Assembly: GCA_031002005.1 (NCBI GenBank)
Contig: CM061919.1
Coordinates: 12,905,687-12,969,686, forward strand
DNA: 64,000 nt
Source: Vandiemenella viatica
Taxonomy: Eukaryota > Arthropoda > Insecta > Orthoptera > Morabidae
Direction of reading: 5' to 3'
Shown: positions 21,496 to 33,839 of the stretch, one piece after another
How positions within the stretch are numbered: position 1 is the first letter of the stretch
How the letters are laid out: each line of letters begins with the position of its first letter
Notes under the pieces: generated by a model
The model's input: only the letters and a program-made list of their open reading frames with translations
What the model was told of the DNA's origin: nothing
Databases searched by the model: none
Translations under genes and position numbers: made by a program

Positions 21496-22780
21496 TTAGG
21501 CTCTTGAGTCCGTACTAGCCTTCGAAGCTTTTGAAGAATAAAAACTTGAACAGCAACTACAATCTCTGTTTGGAAGAAAGGAGACAAAACTGACACAGAC
21601 AATTACACAGGAATAAGTATTTTGAATACAGTATATTAAATCTATGCCAAGATAATTAATGCTAGATTTTGACCAATAGCAGAAGTCCAACTACCAGAAT
21701 TTCAGATTGTGTTTGGTTTAAGACATTCTTGTTCAGATAAAATACATATTACAAATGGAATTACAGAGAAAAGGAGGGAATATTACTCACCGACATTCAT
21801 TGCATTTGTGGACTTCGAGAAGGATTTTGACAAAGTGGACAGTAAATTGCTGTGGGAAAACCTTCATAGGAATGTATATCCAAAAAAATAATATAGAATC
21901 AGTAAAAAAAATTACAATTCAGCACATAGCTACTGCTCGAAAAAAGGAACGAACAGTAAATGTTAACAATTAACCAAGGCTTGAGACAGGGTGTAGTCTT
22001 TCCTCAACACTTTTTAACTTCTGAACGGTGCCATAAATATGTGGCAGAATGAATATCCAACGAGGGTTGTAGACATAGGACAGGTATGTTCCTGAATGTA
22101 CTTTTATTTGCTGAAGATCTACTGCTAATAGAGGATTTTGAAAATGCATTACAAAGAGCCCTCCATTAATCACAAAAATGAGCGGAGCACTATAACCTGA
22201 AGATATCGACGAACAAAACGAAAATTATGGCTTTTTTGTGGTCGAGACCCTATGGCTAGCTGGTTGAACAGGTTTCGTACTATAACTACCTTGGTTTGAC
22301 ATTATATATAGTGTAAGCAAAGATATTGATAATAAAGCGAACAAGTATCATGTGATGTGTGGAATGGTAGCTAAAACCTTGCGCAGTAGGACGTGCAGAA
22401 ACATAAAGATGAAATTCTGTGAAGTGATGGCAGTACCAATGCCTCTCTATTGAAGTGAGTCTTGGGTAATGAAGAGAAGAGACAAAAGCCGCATACAAGC
22501 AGTGAAGATGAAATTCATAAGATCTGTAAAGGGATGCACAAGGCTGGATCTAATAAGAAACGAGACTACAAGAGAGGATTTGAAAATATATAGTGTGAAT
22601 GACAAGATAGAGGAACATACGAATAAGTGACTGCAAGATGCACGGTTACGAAAAATAATAAATCAATATAGACCTAAAGGTAGAAGAAGTATAGGTAGAC
22701 AAAGGAAGAGATTGGAATAGCTCCTGAAACCGGAACAGGACAAAAGGTCTAATCCTTGAATGTGAAGAAGAAGAAGAAAT
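21496..22780 (+). pseudogene. Endonuclease-type non-LTR retrotransposon, decayed 3' portion
   Basis: Signature blocks follow in order on the plus strand. FIAFVDFEKDFDKVDSKLLW lies near 21800 (canonical F.DFEKAFD). GLRQGVVF (canonical GxRQGCxLS) is near 21980. LFAEDLLLIE at the FADD position is near 22110, and ISTNKTKIMAF near 22205. FNYLG-like YNYLG is near 22280, and SVKGCTRLDLIRNE near 22530. A terminal GRRSIGRQRKRLE region near 22690 is followed by a short (GAA)n tail near 22760-22777. Frameshifts are frequent and the 5' endonuclease part is absent. Simple-repeat tails are common in this kind of element. Clade within the non-LTR group is unresolved. Confidence 0.8.
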
Positions 22781-24249
22781 ATGATTGGTTCAAATTCTGT
22801 TCATTAAAGACAGTTACTGGCTTGTTCACTGTTAACACCACATTGGGTGAATGTGCTGATTTTCTGAAATGAAAAGAGATAGTCGTTCATTAGAGTCAAA
22901 ATTTAGTATGAAATAGAATACTGAATCTGGTGAGTTTGAACAGGATGAATTCCGACATATTGGAATGGTCATTTGGTCTAGGATGAATTGCATATTGTAG
23001 TTTAAAATATGTTATCTGGAAAACAGTTAAACAAGGTGATTAATTTCAATAAAGAATCTCGATGAGAGAGTTGACATTGAATTGTCATTGCCAAGTGTCA
23101 TCATAGTAATGTTTGATTGGTGTCCAATATATCAAAACAGCGGAATGTGGTAACAAATTTTAAACCATATTGTAAGGAATAATAGCGATGCAGGTCAAGA
23201 GGAAGTTTTCACGAAGCTGCATTGAAAATTTTATTAGGATTTTTTAAAAGGGTGTCATAGTTTGTGCAGCAGCAGCTGTTAGTTTTTGTCCGCTCCGGAA
23301 AGTAAATACCCTACCTATGGCAGTAGAGGGGAAATCATCCAGGTTAATTGCTATACTTCAAGGGTCTTTGCAGAACTTTTTCCAGCTATGCGAGCAAAGT
23401 TTGGTTAATGGGGAGAAAATATACATTAAGAGTCTTCCTTCGAAGAAGACGCAGCTTACTTGCGGAAAATGGTACACACAATCCTCAACTTTCATCAGAA
23501 TAACAGAACAACTTGGTTCGTAAAGGTGAAAGAAGTTCATCAACATAAAGAAAAGGAGTATGGATTTTTTTTTAGAAAACTATTTACAATGAAAATCACA
23601 GTTTACGGATTTCATTATAAGTTCTGTGTGAGAAACATATCAACGATGCCAGGATATACAGGTGACTACATTCCATGTGATTAGCATATTTAGTGCGAAA
23701 ATTGTTTTAAAAAATCAGATTGTCTTACCAATTCCTTGTATCTCTGGTTGAATACTGACGTGATTTCGGAATGAAGTTTGTAGTCAATAGCATAGAGGAA
23801 AATGAAATAATAATAGAAGTATGGTGTCATTAAATCTCATTGTTCATAGTTGCTGTTAATTATTGAAAACCTTGAGAGGTTTCCTGATTCATGTTCAAAA
23901 AGCACTTCGATGTAATGTTTGCTGATACTATTAGCCTATTAACTAGGAATCAATTTGCAGTCGACCGGGGGTCCTTGGCTTCAGCAGCACCTTAGAAAAT
24001 AGTAAAATTTGCTATATAGATATACATACACGGTGTCATCGCGTTTGTTGCTGCTGTCAGTAACTTCCTACAGTAGCCTGCCTGCTCATGACACACATCG
24101 ACAATACTGTTTGACTGTAGTGAAAGAGTAAAATAAAACCAAACAGTTACTGCACATAATTTATATGATTATCAGAATTGCATTATATCTTACAGCTGAT
24201 ATTAATTTGTTTGTATTTCGAGTTACACTGTTCGCTCACTGCCAGTCTC
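22781..24249. other. AT-rich stretch, nothing recognised
   Basis: Short open frames at 23317-23523 and 23460-23684 show no domain that I recognise. Confidence 0.45.
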
Positions 24250-24920
24250 AAATTTAACAAGTTGCGACTGTGTTTCTTCCCGTAGACCGTGGACCTTCTT
24301 CCGAATAAGAAGTCGTAAAAGTTGCTGTAAAAGCAGTGGAAGTGGAGCCGCAGAGCATCCAATCTTTTTTTATTCGCCGTCCGTCCTTCTCCACAGGCAG
24401 AGAAGCCGTGTCGAGGACCGAGGAGTCGGGAAGCCCACGTGAGACATCACAGCCAGCAGTAAAATCAGGCAGATATCTCTACGCGAGGACTGCTTCAGTA
24501 CGGCGGCAGAGGTGGGGTATTCCAGAAATCTAAACGACAGTTTCAAACGTCTCCTACTTCCACAACGAGAGTAACAAGTCAGGCTCCGTTGTGTGAATAA
24601 ATATCGAAGAATCAAACGCAACACCGTATCCCTACTACTCACGAGGAAGAGAAGCGCTTGAAGTTGTTGTCAGTTTCTTCTTTTCTGAAAGTGGTCACTG
24701 CCAGTTTAGTTACCGGTAGTGAGAAATAATTTGCCTAAATTAGTATGTTGGAAACAATATGAGCTCGATTGCAGTTCAGCACCATTAAATTTTGGATAGT
24801 CTGAATTAAAATATGCCTAAATGCATGGAAAAACAGAGTAAGTCAATCAGTAATCCACCAAACGTATTTAGAGACGTAAGAATTCGATCAAGAAAGGAGA
24901 TGGTTCAAAAGAATTTTTTT
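24250..24920. other. Slightly GC-richer unassigned block
   Basis: 24290-24650 is less AT-rich than its flanks and is open on both strands for 65-90 codons (24336-24533 plus, 24370-24642 minus). The Ser/Arg-rich products match nothing I know. It could be an exon-sized remnant or an old repeat. Confidence 0.3.
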
Positions 24921-24924
24921 TTTA

Positions 24925-25155
24925 CCTATGGCTTTACGTCTCGTCGAGATCATTAAAGACGGGATGGGATTTGGGACACAGAACGGGAAGGAATTCGGCC
25001 ATGGCCTTTTGTAGGAAGCATCCAGACATTAACCTGGAATGATTTGGGGAAACCGTGGAAAACCTAAATCAGGATGCCCGGACGAGGATTCGAACCGGCG
25101 TCCTCTCGAATGCGAGAACAAAGCGTTACCGCTCACCCACCACGCTCGGCTCAGA
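24925..25155 (-). mobile_element. tRNA-derived SINE, family A, antisense copy
   Basis: Read on minus: a tRNA-like head beginning CCGAGCGTGGTGGGTGAGCG, box B as GGTTCGAATCCTCG, then the family A body, ending in GGCCGAATTCCTTCCC. It is a nearly complete copy. The head resembles that of the copy at 37335. Confidence 0.8.
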
Positions 25156-25309
25156 AGAAAGCTATGTGATATCATGAAAGTGGCCCAAAATGGTAGAAAT
25201 TAACCAAGAGATTGCAACGCGACTACTGATCCTATTCCGATGGAGGACGATATGTGAAAAGAATGTAACGAATACCGTGGCTCACCTATTCCACCTACAA
25301 CGAGGTTGT

Positions 25310-25610
25310 TAAGCTCTATTTAATTTTTTTCCCACGGTGTTCTTTATGCTCACTGCCTTTTCCTTCCGCACTCCCGATTGGATTTTGGTACTAGAGAATG
25401 GAGGTATCGGTGTCGGCACCACGCCCCGGCCTATCCTTTTCCCGCGGAGTTCCTCCACGGCGCTCATCTGACAGCAGGAGGAGCGGTCCTGGGGGAGGAG
25501 CTTTCCCGGATGTCTTAGCTTCCATGTAAATCCTTCGTCTTATCGGGGATCGAATACCGGTCTTCTGGGTCGCAGTCAGGCGCTCTACCGCCTTAGCTAC
25601 ACGTCTTATG
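25310..25610 (-). mobile_element. tRNA-derived SINE, family B
   Basis: The minus-strand head reads CGTGTAGCTAAGGCGGTAGA, a strong box A, followed by a box-B-like GGTATTCGATCCCC about 35 bases later. The GC-rich body includes GGAGGAACTCCGCGGGAAAA and GGCCGGGGCGTGGTGCCGAC. A related copy at 30160-30435 shares the CGCGGAG-TCC-TCCACGG and ACGCCCCGGCC-like blocks in the same order. The body has no similarity to family A. Confidence 0.75.
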
Positions 25611-27679
25611 GCTTTACACTTTCGCTTAAATTTGCCATTGACCGCTAACAGAATCTCTTTACATCATTTCCAAGATCTGTGGTTGGCGGCATACACAGAA
25701 CTAATAGCACGCAAGCATCAATTTTTGACGTTTCATTAGTGTTTCTCAGTCGATACCTAGCCTTTTTTTCCCTAAAGCGCGTACACCCGCTTAAACAGTC
25801 TTTTAATTAAGCGTATATGGTATCGCTGATCCTTCATATCTGTACGGTATTTCCTTTTATTGATACTTTATATTATTTCTGTTTTCAACATCTGAAGCAC
25901 TGATTTTTTACCCACTTCTGACACAGCATACTCTGTTTACGTTAATCACATTTTTGTTTAAAATGTAAGCTGAGAATGGGTTCAAGGGCGGCCGGTATAC
26001 ATGTTACCTTCCACAGCTCTAGCGTGGGCGAAACCGCAACACGACACGCACAACAGTCGCGATTGAAGTGGAGGATTCAGGGCTTATCTGATCCCACCGA
26101 AATTTCCCTATCAATTAGTTCCTGGGATAAACCATTCAAAAAGGTGGACTATACTTCCCAAATTCTTTATTTACTCACTGATAACTCTGTGTAGCCTTTT
26201 CAATAACCGGCAAATATAAAAATATACTTGTGTCAATTACCTATAATGACAAAAAAATCCAGTTGATTACGTTCTAACATTGAATATTTTATACAAAGAG
26301 ACATTGTAAATACGTCAAAAGTATTAACTTTCTTTGCTATTTTGTGTACACAATTTTCTGAATATTTAGTGTCAATAAGCCATATAAAAGTGATTTTTTA
26401 ATTTATTTCTATTTTTATTTGTAGATGTGTAGAAGAGAGTTAAATTTTTCGGATGGGTTTACTGGTAGTGTCTTAATAGCCATACCGCTTGTATTATACA
26501 GCACTTGGAGATCTTTTAGGGTTAACATTTTTAAAGACTTCTTTATAGTTTTTATTAAATGTAAACTACTTGAGGCTATTCGTTTTTCATGGCACATTTA
26601 ATTATTCTGTTACTATTTCGCCTTTGTGATCATCTATTACCATCGTCACTGGAACAACATGGTACAAATTAGTCCAGCTTGATTGTAAGATTTTTAATTT
26701 ATTTTCTGTAAGTTTCACCTTGACTTGTTGGAAAGGAATTCCAAAATATAACCAGAAATGTTGGAAGGAAGGATTTAACATGAATTGTTGAAGATAAATT
26801 GAAATATTCTCTTTCCGTCCAACTGGAACATTGAATATCTTTTGAAGAGTTCATCGAAAAAAATATTAACAAACGAATTTCGAATAACATTTTAAAATTT
26901 ATTTTCTTATAAAATTCTAAACATAAAGTAAGTTATTATTTAAGGTGAGAACTTCTATTGTCAACAGTGTAACTATAGTTCACATTAAAAAGTTTCAAGT
27001 TCGAATATAACGAAATACGATGATCCAGAAAATTGTGCGTAAAACCAGCAATACTGCCAGGTTTACTCGTCATTCTGAACGGGTCCACCTGTTCGGTGAT
27101 GGTCTCGTGTGTCGAGCATATGTTTACCATCGCCGGAAGCGACTGTCTTGTAACGTCGGCAAGTACTTCAACTATCAATTAATGAAGTGTTGTTTTACTT
27201 TCTACTGAACATGAGTATGTAAACGTGATTACGATGAAATAACGAAGCGTATGCCTTGTTACACCTGGCGGCTCACCTCCCCAGCCCCTCCCTTCAGCAC
27301 GCTGTGTCCACGCGGGCGAGTTGTGAATCTCCCCTAGCGGCAGCGGAGTGGGCACCTCGAGCCGCCTCTGTTAAACACAACGCCCTATACTTTAAACGAG
27401 AAGAATACTTCTGCTACGCATAACCTCTGCGTCGAATAAAGGCACCTCAATTCTTGCATGTTCCTTAAATCAAATTTATGTTCCTCTCTAAAAATTGAGG
27501 TTTAATCATACACTGAATGAATCTTCATGCATTATATATGTATATATACTTAAAAAAAGTGGATTTATTGGTGCAAAATTGTTTCTTGAGTCTACAATAC
27601 CTCTAGACTTGTTATAACTGGGATATGGATTGACACCTACGGGATCCCATCTGAGTCTGGAATTGCTTGTACTTTTCTG
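25611..27679. other. Mostly AT-rich stretch with a short GC-rich patch
   Basis: Nothing recognised. 27265-27370 is a ~100-base C/G-rich patch (CTCCCCAGCCCCTCCCTTC, CTAGCGGCAGCGGAG) of unknown nature. Confidence 0.45.
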
Positions 27680-28260
27680 ACCTTGATGTATTTTAGGGCT
27701 ATGGAAAGGAGGCCTACTAAAGGTGCAGAATCTGTCAACTTTAGCAGCCTGTCTAAATCAAAGTGTCGACTGTAAAAGCAAACGCAAAAGTTAATTTTTT
27801 TAATTATGTATGTAAGCCCTTTCAATTTAATAGCAACTGTTATACATGGTAGAGTAGAAATGTTAAAGATGTAAAAAATTACTTTTGTTTGCATAAATTA
27901 TTAAATAATACACTCAGAGGCTTCGATAGAGCAAAAAATTCTTAACGTTTTGACACCTTCGTTATTTTCTTCATTACTGTCCCAATTCTTGATTTTATGG
28001 ATATAAAAAACGTGTCGACTATAGTTAAAAGAGTTTTCGACTTTAAGAGCATATCTATCCAGTGTATCGACTTTAGGAGCAACTGCGTAGGTTTAGATTT
28101 AAAAAAGAAGAAATTCGTATTTTTGCTCAAACCATTTACAAGAAACTGTTATATAATGGAATGCAGAAAATGACTTTAAGATGTAAATTTATTAAATAGT
28201 ATGCAGAGGCTTCGAAAATGGACACATATATTCTTAACGTGCATACTTTAGGTGCGCTTA
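27680..28260. repeat. Decayed tandem duplication, period about 290-300 bp
   Basis: CTTTAGCAGC and a following GTGTCGACT near 27741 recur as CTTTAAGAGC and GTATCGACT near 28041. CAGAGGCTTCG followed by ATTCTTAACG occurs near 27915 and near 28204. Two units are visible, and neither codes. Confidence 0.6.
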
Positions 28261-28660
28261 CTTTATACTTTTGATATGATTAGATTTCATAATTCATAAT
28301 ACGACTAATGGCCGCGGTCGTAAAGACACTGGTCTGTCACTCAACACAAGGCTGGCAGCAGTTTAGAGCCTCGCTGCTGGAAGAAATTTTCATCCTGCTA
28401 CAGTTGTTAAGAGAAGATGTTGCACAATTTCTCGTCACCAGTGAAATGTTACGATAATCTTACATGTTTTAATTAATATGGTTACAGGCTGAGCTGCGAT
28501 GGTAATCGAACAATTATTGTTTATGCGTTCGTGATGTGCCAGGGACGTTGAAGCTCCCCTTGAGTCAAACAAACTGGATTCGGAGAAATGGACTCCGCTT
28601 GGCTAATTGTTCCGCAAAGGACAGCTCAAGAGAGCGGCTGACCCTTGCTAGATGAGGAGT
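28261..28660. other. Unassigned stretch
   Basis: 28305-28400 contains a phrase (GGCCGCGGTCGTAAAGACAC, then TTTAGAGCCTCGCTGC) loosely shaped like a tRNA-type head. The box-B match is poor, so no SINE call is made. Confidence 0.35.
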
Positions 28661-28999
28661 GTCCATAAACTACGTTGCTCGGTATAGGGGGAGGGCCACG
28701 TAACTTTTCATTCATTCTAATTGTCACTGTCAAAATGAGGTACAGAATACTCAACAACACGTAAATATTTATTTCCGTCATTTAATTATCTCTGTATGAA
28801 ATTTACGATAGTCTGACAAGAGAAAACAGTACAAAATGTCTTCTGGAATCAATAGAGAAAAAGCTGCGTGCTACGAGTGTGTGTGGGGGGGGGGGGGGAG
28901 GGGGGGGGAGGGAGGAGGAGGGAGGGGCGTAGAGACAAAAGCTACATTGGGCTACGTGGGGGGGGGAGGGGGCTCACAAGGGGCCAAAATGAAGCTATC
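28661..28999. mobile_element. TIR element, GTCCATAAAC family, copy 2, with long G-runs
   Basis: The left end GTCCATAAACTACGTTGCTC and the internal blocks (ATTTCCGTCATTTAATTATC, GTCTGACAAGAGAAAACAGT, GTCTTCTGGAATCAATA) align with 11656-11960 in the same order. The right end (AATGAAGCTATC) is degraded or truncated. The position that is moderately G-rich in copy 1 is expanded here to long G-runs at 28885-28928, with another run at 28957-28972. These could fold as G-quadruplexes. Confidence 0.75.
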
Positions 29000-30159
29000 A
29001 ACCAGCAAAGCCTCAGTCTGTAGAAGAACCGTAGCGAATATAGCTTCGTGATATTTTCAATGTTACACAGATTTACGGAAACATAGGGAACAGACTCAAA
29101 TGGCCGAAGTGAATCGATACACTCTTACATAGATATGTGGCAGATTAGTCTTCTCGCACGAGACACGGATAGACTGTCTGTTAGACAGAGAAGCACTATG
29201 TAGACTATATTCGACATTCCCTGAGATGTGGCCATGGAGGGAATCTCCCCAGTCAATAGCAATAAATCTGAGTGAAGGTGTGTGAACGAAGAGCGAATGG
29301 GACTATCAAATAAGAGAATTGTTTCTTCAAAGTGTACTATTTGTTTGCAATAATGTTTCATGTATGGGCGTATCGGCAGATCGAAGAAACGACTTCGAGT
29401 CGTCATTGGCGCTGCCCATTTTTGCGATGGAGTAATAGCGCCTTCGGAGACTTCAGAAGGGATGTTCGAGCGACGCCGAGTGAGAACACAGTTCTGATCA
29501 GCTGGCAACAATCATCTGTGACCAGACACAGTTTATAAGTGTTTGTTCTGACTAGCTCAGGTGGAACTTAGGGTTCTCATGAATAGTTGTGTGAAGGTGT
29601 CGGTACAGGGACAGTGTGGTCTTATACGGTAAAAGGACATCATATACTTTGAGCTGTGCACTAAAATTCAAATAAGCTCTCCTCCCCATATAACGGCCCA
29701 GTCACGAATACTCTATCTATCGAACAGATATGAGCATTAGCCGGAGCATATGCTTTAATGACTTTCGTTTATAAAAAGAACCCCGTGCCTTTGTTATTTT
29801 GAAACGTTAATTTTGTTCTTAAATTTTATGATGCTAGGCAAGGTGCCAGATTCATTTTGTATGTTTGCAGATATGGTTTACTGATATAAATTTGTAGCAT
29901 AGCCAAGGGTATAGATTTTTATTGCCATTGTTATTAAAGTAGCTTAAATGATCCTTGCGCAATGATAAATTGAGCTAAGAAATTAAATGGCCAGGTTATG
30001 AAACTTTTAGATATATTTATGCTGTTACGCGTTTTAATGAAAGAACCCTTTTCAATTCAATAAAATTCAAAATAATTTTATTACATGAGTTTATAAAAAA
30101 AGTTAAATTCATAAATCAAATTAAAAGGTGCCCACGAATCTACAACAGACTATGTACCA
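29000..30159. other. Unassigned stretch
   Basis: 29125-29511 is open on minus for 128 codons, but the product has no recognisable domain and the region shows no splice or start context that I can defend. The rest is AT-rich. Confidence 0.4.
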
Positions 30160-30435
30160 GAGTAGATAAAGGTCGCAGGTTTTCTTGGCTCCTGCCGTTA
30201 CCGCAGAAATCACGGAGATAGAGCTCCGCATTCCCATTTCAACCATTGGCACCAGGAGGCTGGGACGGGGTCAGCGCCACGCTCCCGCCGTTCATTACCT
30301 ATCCGCGGAGTCTCCTCCACGGTACTCGTTATATAGCATGCTGAGTGGGATTGGGGAGCTGTTCCGTTTGAACAAATATCCTTAGTATCATCGGTTATCA
30401 ACCGCCAATCTCCGAGACGCCTGAGGCAAAGTGCT
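30160..30435 (-). mobile_element. tRNA-derived SINE, family B, diverged copy
   Basis: Shares with 25310-25610 the order of GC-rich body blocks on minus (TACCGTGGAGGAGACTCCGC, then GGGAGCGTGGCGCTGACC) and a degenerate tRNA-like head at the right (CTCAGGCGTCTCGGAGATTG). It is more decayed than the 25-kb copy. Confidence 0.6.
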
Positions 30436-33400
30436 TGGTTGAATTCCACACGTAGCATGACTTAATTTTATTTGAATGTTCAGTACTAAAATGTTTGTTC
30501 GTCTTATTCCATAACTTAATTCATCATTTACAAACATGTTCCTAATTTGTATTAATGAGACATAAGTGTGTTAAAACTGCAAATTTTCGTCAGTAGGCTT
30601 ATTATAGCTGAAAATCTTAGCTCTTGTAAACACTATATCAGAAAATTTCTTACAAAGATCGGGTAAAATGGCTCCTTCTACATACGAAGAAAACGACTAA
30701 TAATAACAATAATGTTCGCTCAAGACCACATGATAGAAGCAAATCTTGTCTCCATGTTCTGAAAGATTAAAGGATCGATTATACTTTTTTATGAGAAGCT
30801 TTCATTAGATCTGAAATTTTAATAGACTTTCCTTTCTTTATAGTCGAAGCAAATTTTCATTGTCTTATAAGTACAAACACACAACATGATCGGAACAATA
30901 ACTTCAAGTTACTCTCTGTGTTGGCTAACATCTGTGATTGCTGTCTTCCTTCAGTCATATCCATCACATGCCTAAATTAAATCACTCTCCATCTAACCCA
31001 GTACTGTCGTCTGCCTGCAAAACCAAAGCTTTTTTTAAAAACGGAATTTTGGTTTGAGTGCTTCATACAATTTCTGGCAGCTGAAAAAAAAATATATTTT
31101 GACGCCGAGATAGTCGACAATAATTTATGTAGACGGAATACTATATTATCTTGTGACATTAGTTGGTTTTACTTCATATCTAAAAAATCCGCCAGGAGGT
31201 ATTTAATTCCAGTGGGAAACAGCGGGCAATGCTCTTAATGCGCCCGCGGCAGCACAAGCGACTGTCACGTGTTTCTACAAAAAAAGGGGTGGGGGGAACA
31301 GCGAGTAATACTCGCCGTATGAGAGCAGTTTGTTGCTCCAGCCGCTGCTCAGCTGTTTGTCATGCACGCGGCGCTCCAGTATTTTGTTTTCCCTGTCGCC
31401 TCACCCCTCCATAAAAGTAATTTCTTAATGGCGCCGAAAATTACTAAACACACTTTTCGCCATGTGGCAGTACATCTGTTGTGAAATACTTCTCCATAGA
31501 TTAAATCATTTATTCACTCAGTTATATCGATTTGCGAAAATTTAGCATTTGGAGCTTTTTAATTTTTTATATGTAATTTTTGGAAAGGAAGTTTGTCAGA
31601 CTTCAATGTCAGCTGTTACGTGAATACGTAAAAACGTTTTTACTTGGTCGGTTTAATACGAACCATTGTATTTATAACTTTGCTATAATAAGAGGAATTA
31701 GACAAAGCGTTGTTATAATTGATGTTGAACGGATGTTACACTACTATGATACAATTTGCATTATTCTTCAGATAGTAGGAACGTCAACAACCGTGTAGCT
31801 CCCTTAAATATTGAGAGACTTTCGTTTCTGAAGAAAGGAGGTCACGAGAACTAGAAATTGAAAGTACTTTTTTATGCGTAAGGGTAGAAGGTTTAAAAAT
31901 CTCAACATGGTGAACATACAAATAAAATATAAAATTAATAGTGACTTAGCCATTTCACTTGTCAATCTTGCAGTTTCTAAACAATTGACCATACATTAGT
32001 TGACTCATACGGACATTGCAGATAGTTATTATCATGTTCAATACCTGGATACCGCAGTAAATTACTTGGGGCCGTATGAACAATTCGCATTGTGAAAGGA
32101 TTAAGGTGAACATTAGGAAAGATTCACTGACGGTGAGAAAGGGTGGTTTAAGTTTTTATTCTGTGTCACTGCATCGCAGTTCTTGCCAAAGTGGAACTAG
32201 GAGTTTGCGGGATGGCTAATAAACTAGCTGTCTGACTGGACTTCACACACGCCGGACCACGGGATTCGAGTAATCAGTACACGCCGCGGGAAACATCGGT
32301 TGAAGCACATGGTAGACGTTCACGGTTCTATCAATGATCAGCTTGTATTAACTAGAAACTAAAAAATAGCTCTGAAAGTACCGTTGAAGAGCAGCTCCGG
32401 GTTGCCTCTTGAGGCAGTTCTGCTGGGACGGAGTTCAGTACAGCTCTCATGGTGTCTCGGTCTACAGATCTGAAGTAAATCACCTTGATTCCCGCTCTTT
32501 GCAGAGTCTTGTATTGGCTCCGTGAATGTGGAGGCAGGCAAGATGGGTTGGATGGTACCTGCTTGAAAGATTGCGTTGCTCGAGAGATAAACATCAGCGT
32601 GCCATTCAGCAGCACGGGGAGAAATTGCCGGAACTTGATGCACCACTACTAAGCGTTACTAAAGCACACTTATGCAATTCACGTCCATTCCTGCCTACGC
32701 TCGTCTGCAATCGCTGCCACTACGACTATCAGGACAAGAAGGGTAATTCCACTGAATCCCATATGTTTCTTTGCCCTATAATGATCATTTTTACCCTGTA
32801 ACGAACTTGTCAAAGATTCTAACACCCCTGTGTCTTAATCGGAACAATTACAATTTAATTGTTGCATAGTTAAATTTTGATTAATGTCTGGAAATTTATT
32901 TAACGAAGTATCAAATGGAGAGAAAGGTTACACAACGCCAATTCTTAATACCAATAAACTAAAGTATTAACTTTTATTAACTTTCGATATTGCATGTGTT
33001 CCCTAAAGTTATACAATCACATATAGATGTGACTGCGCCAACAAACTGCTTTTGGGTTTAAACGTATCCTGGATTAGAATGGCAACTGACATTCCGTATT
33101 ACAGTATAATGCAACAGAAAATTAGTTTTTAATTGTAATTTGTTTTCGCAAGTGGCAACTTGCTGAAATCATCAATTCATGCACCGTAAGTAGTTAGAAG
33201 AAGTTCCAACCTGTACCAGAATTGTTAGTAACATTACGTTCATAATGTATTAGGATTTCAATATTTATTTTTAAATTTCTTTGCTTGCATTGGCGCCATA
33301 CACTGTGGTCATTAAGTCAGACGCCTGCAGGTAGTTTCGAATGTATTGTGATATGAGGTACTACCATTATGTTGATGTCTGTCTCACGCTTTCATACCAA

Positions 33401-33839
33401 TTACCCGCAGCTAATTTGGTGAGAATACCTGAATAGTGTATATAGTCTTAGAGCAGTATCTTTTGACTAAATCCGCAATATCTGATTGTGAGAATATCTT
33501 TGGTGTTTGGTATAACATTTTTAACACAGATGGAGTATGTTTTACGTTTTCTGAAAAACAGTAAACCAATGGAATAACTACTAACAAAATTAATTACTAG
33601 GCAAAGAAAGGAAAATCAGTTGGCAATATTAAAAAAAATTATTGTTTAAAATATATGTAAAATATCCCTGTATGTGCAAATTTACCTAAATAAGCAATCG
33701 TAATCAGATCACACCTCAGCTAAGAGCAATAGGACAACATCACCAAAAATAGTCAACTAAATAAAAAATATTCCACATGTGAGTAATTTGTTATTGGTTA
33801 TGAGAGGATAAACTATATATAACTAAAAAATTTGGGGTG
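30436..33839. other. Long unassigned stretch
   Basis: Mostly AT-rich. 31170-31420 (less AT-rich) and 32340-32660 (two overlapping minus frames of 87 and 95 codons) stand out in composition. No product is recognisable and no transposon end was identified. Confidence 0.45.

Noticed and set aside
28305..28400. tRNA-like SINE head
   Set aside because: The box-B position is a poor match and no shared body was found in the window.
32352..32646. Overlapping minus-strand frames as a host gene
   Set aside because: Two frames of similar length overlap, neither product has a recognisable motif, and no start or splice context favours one.
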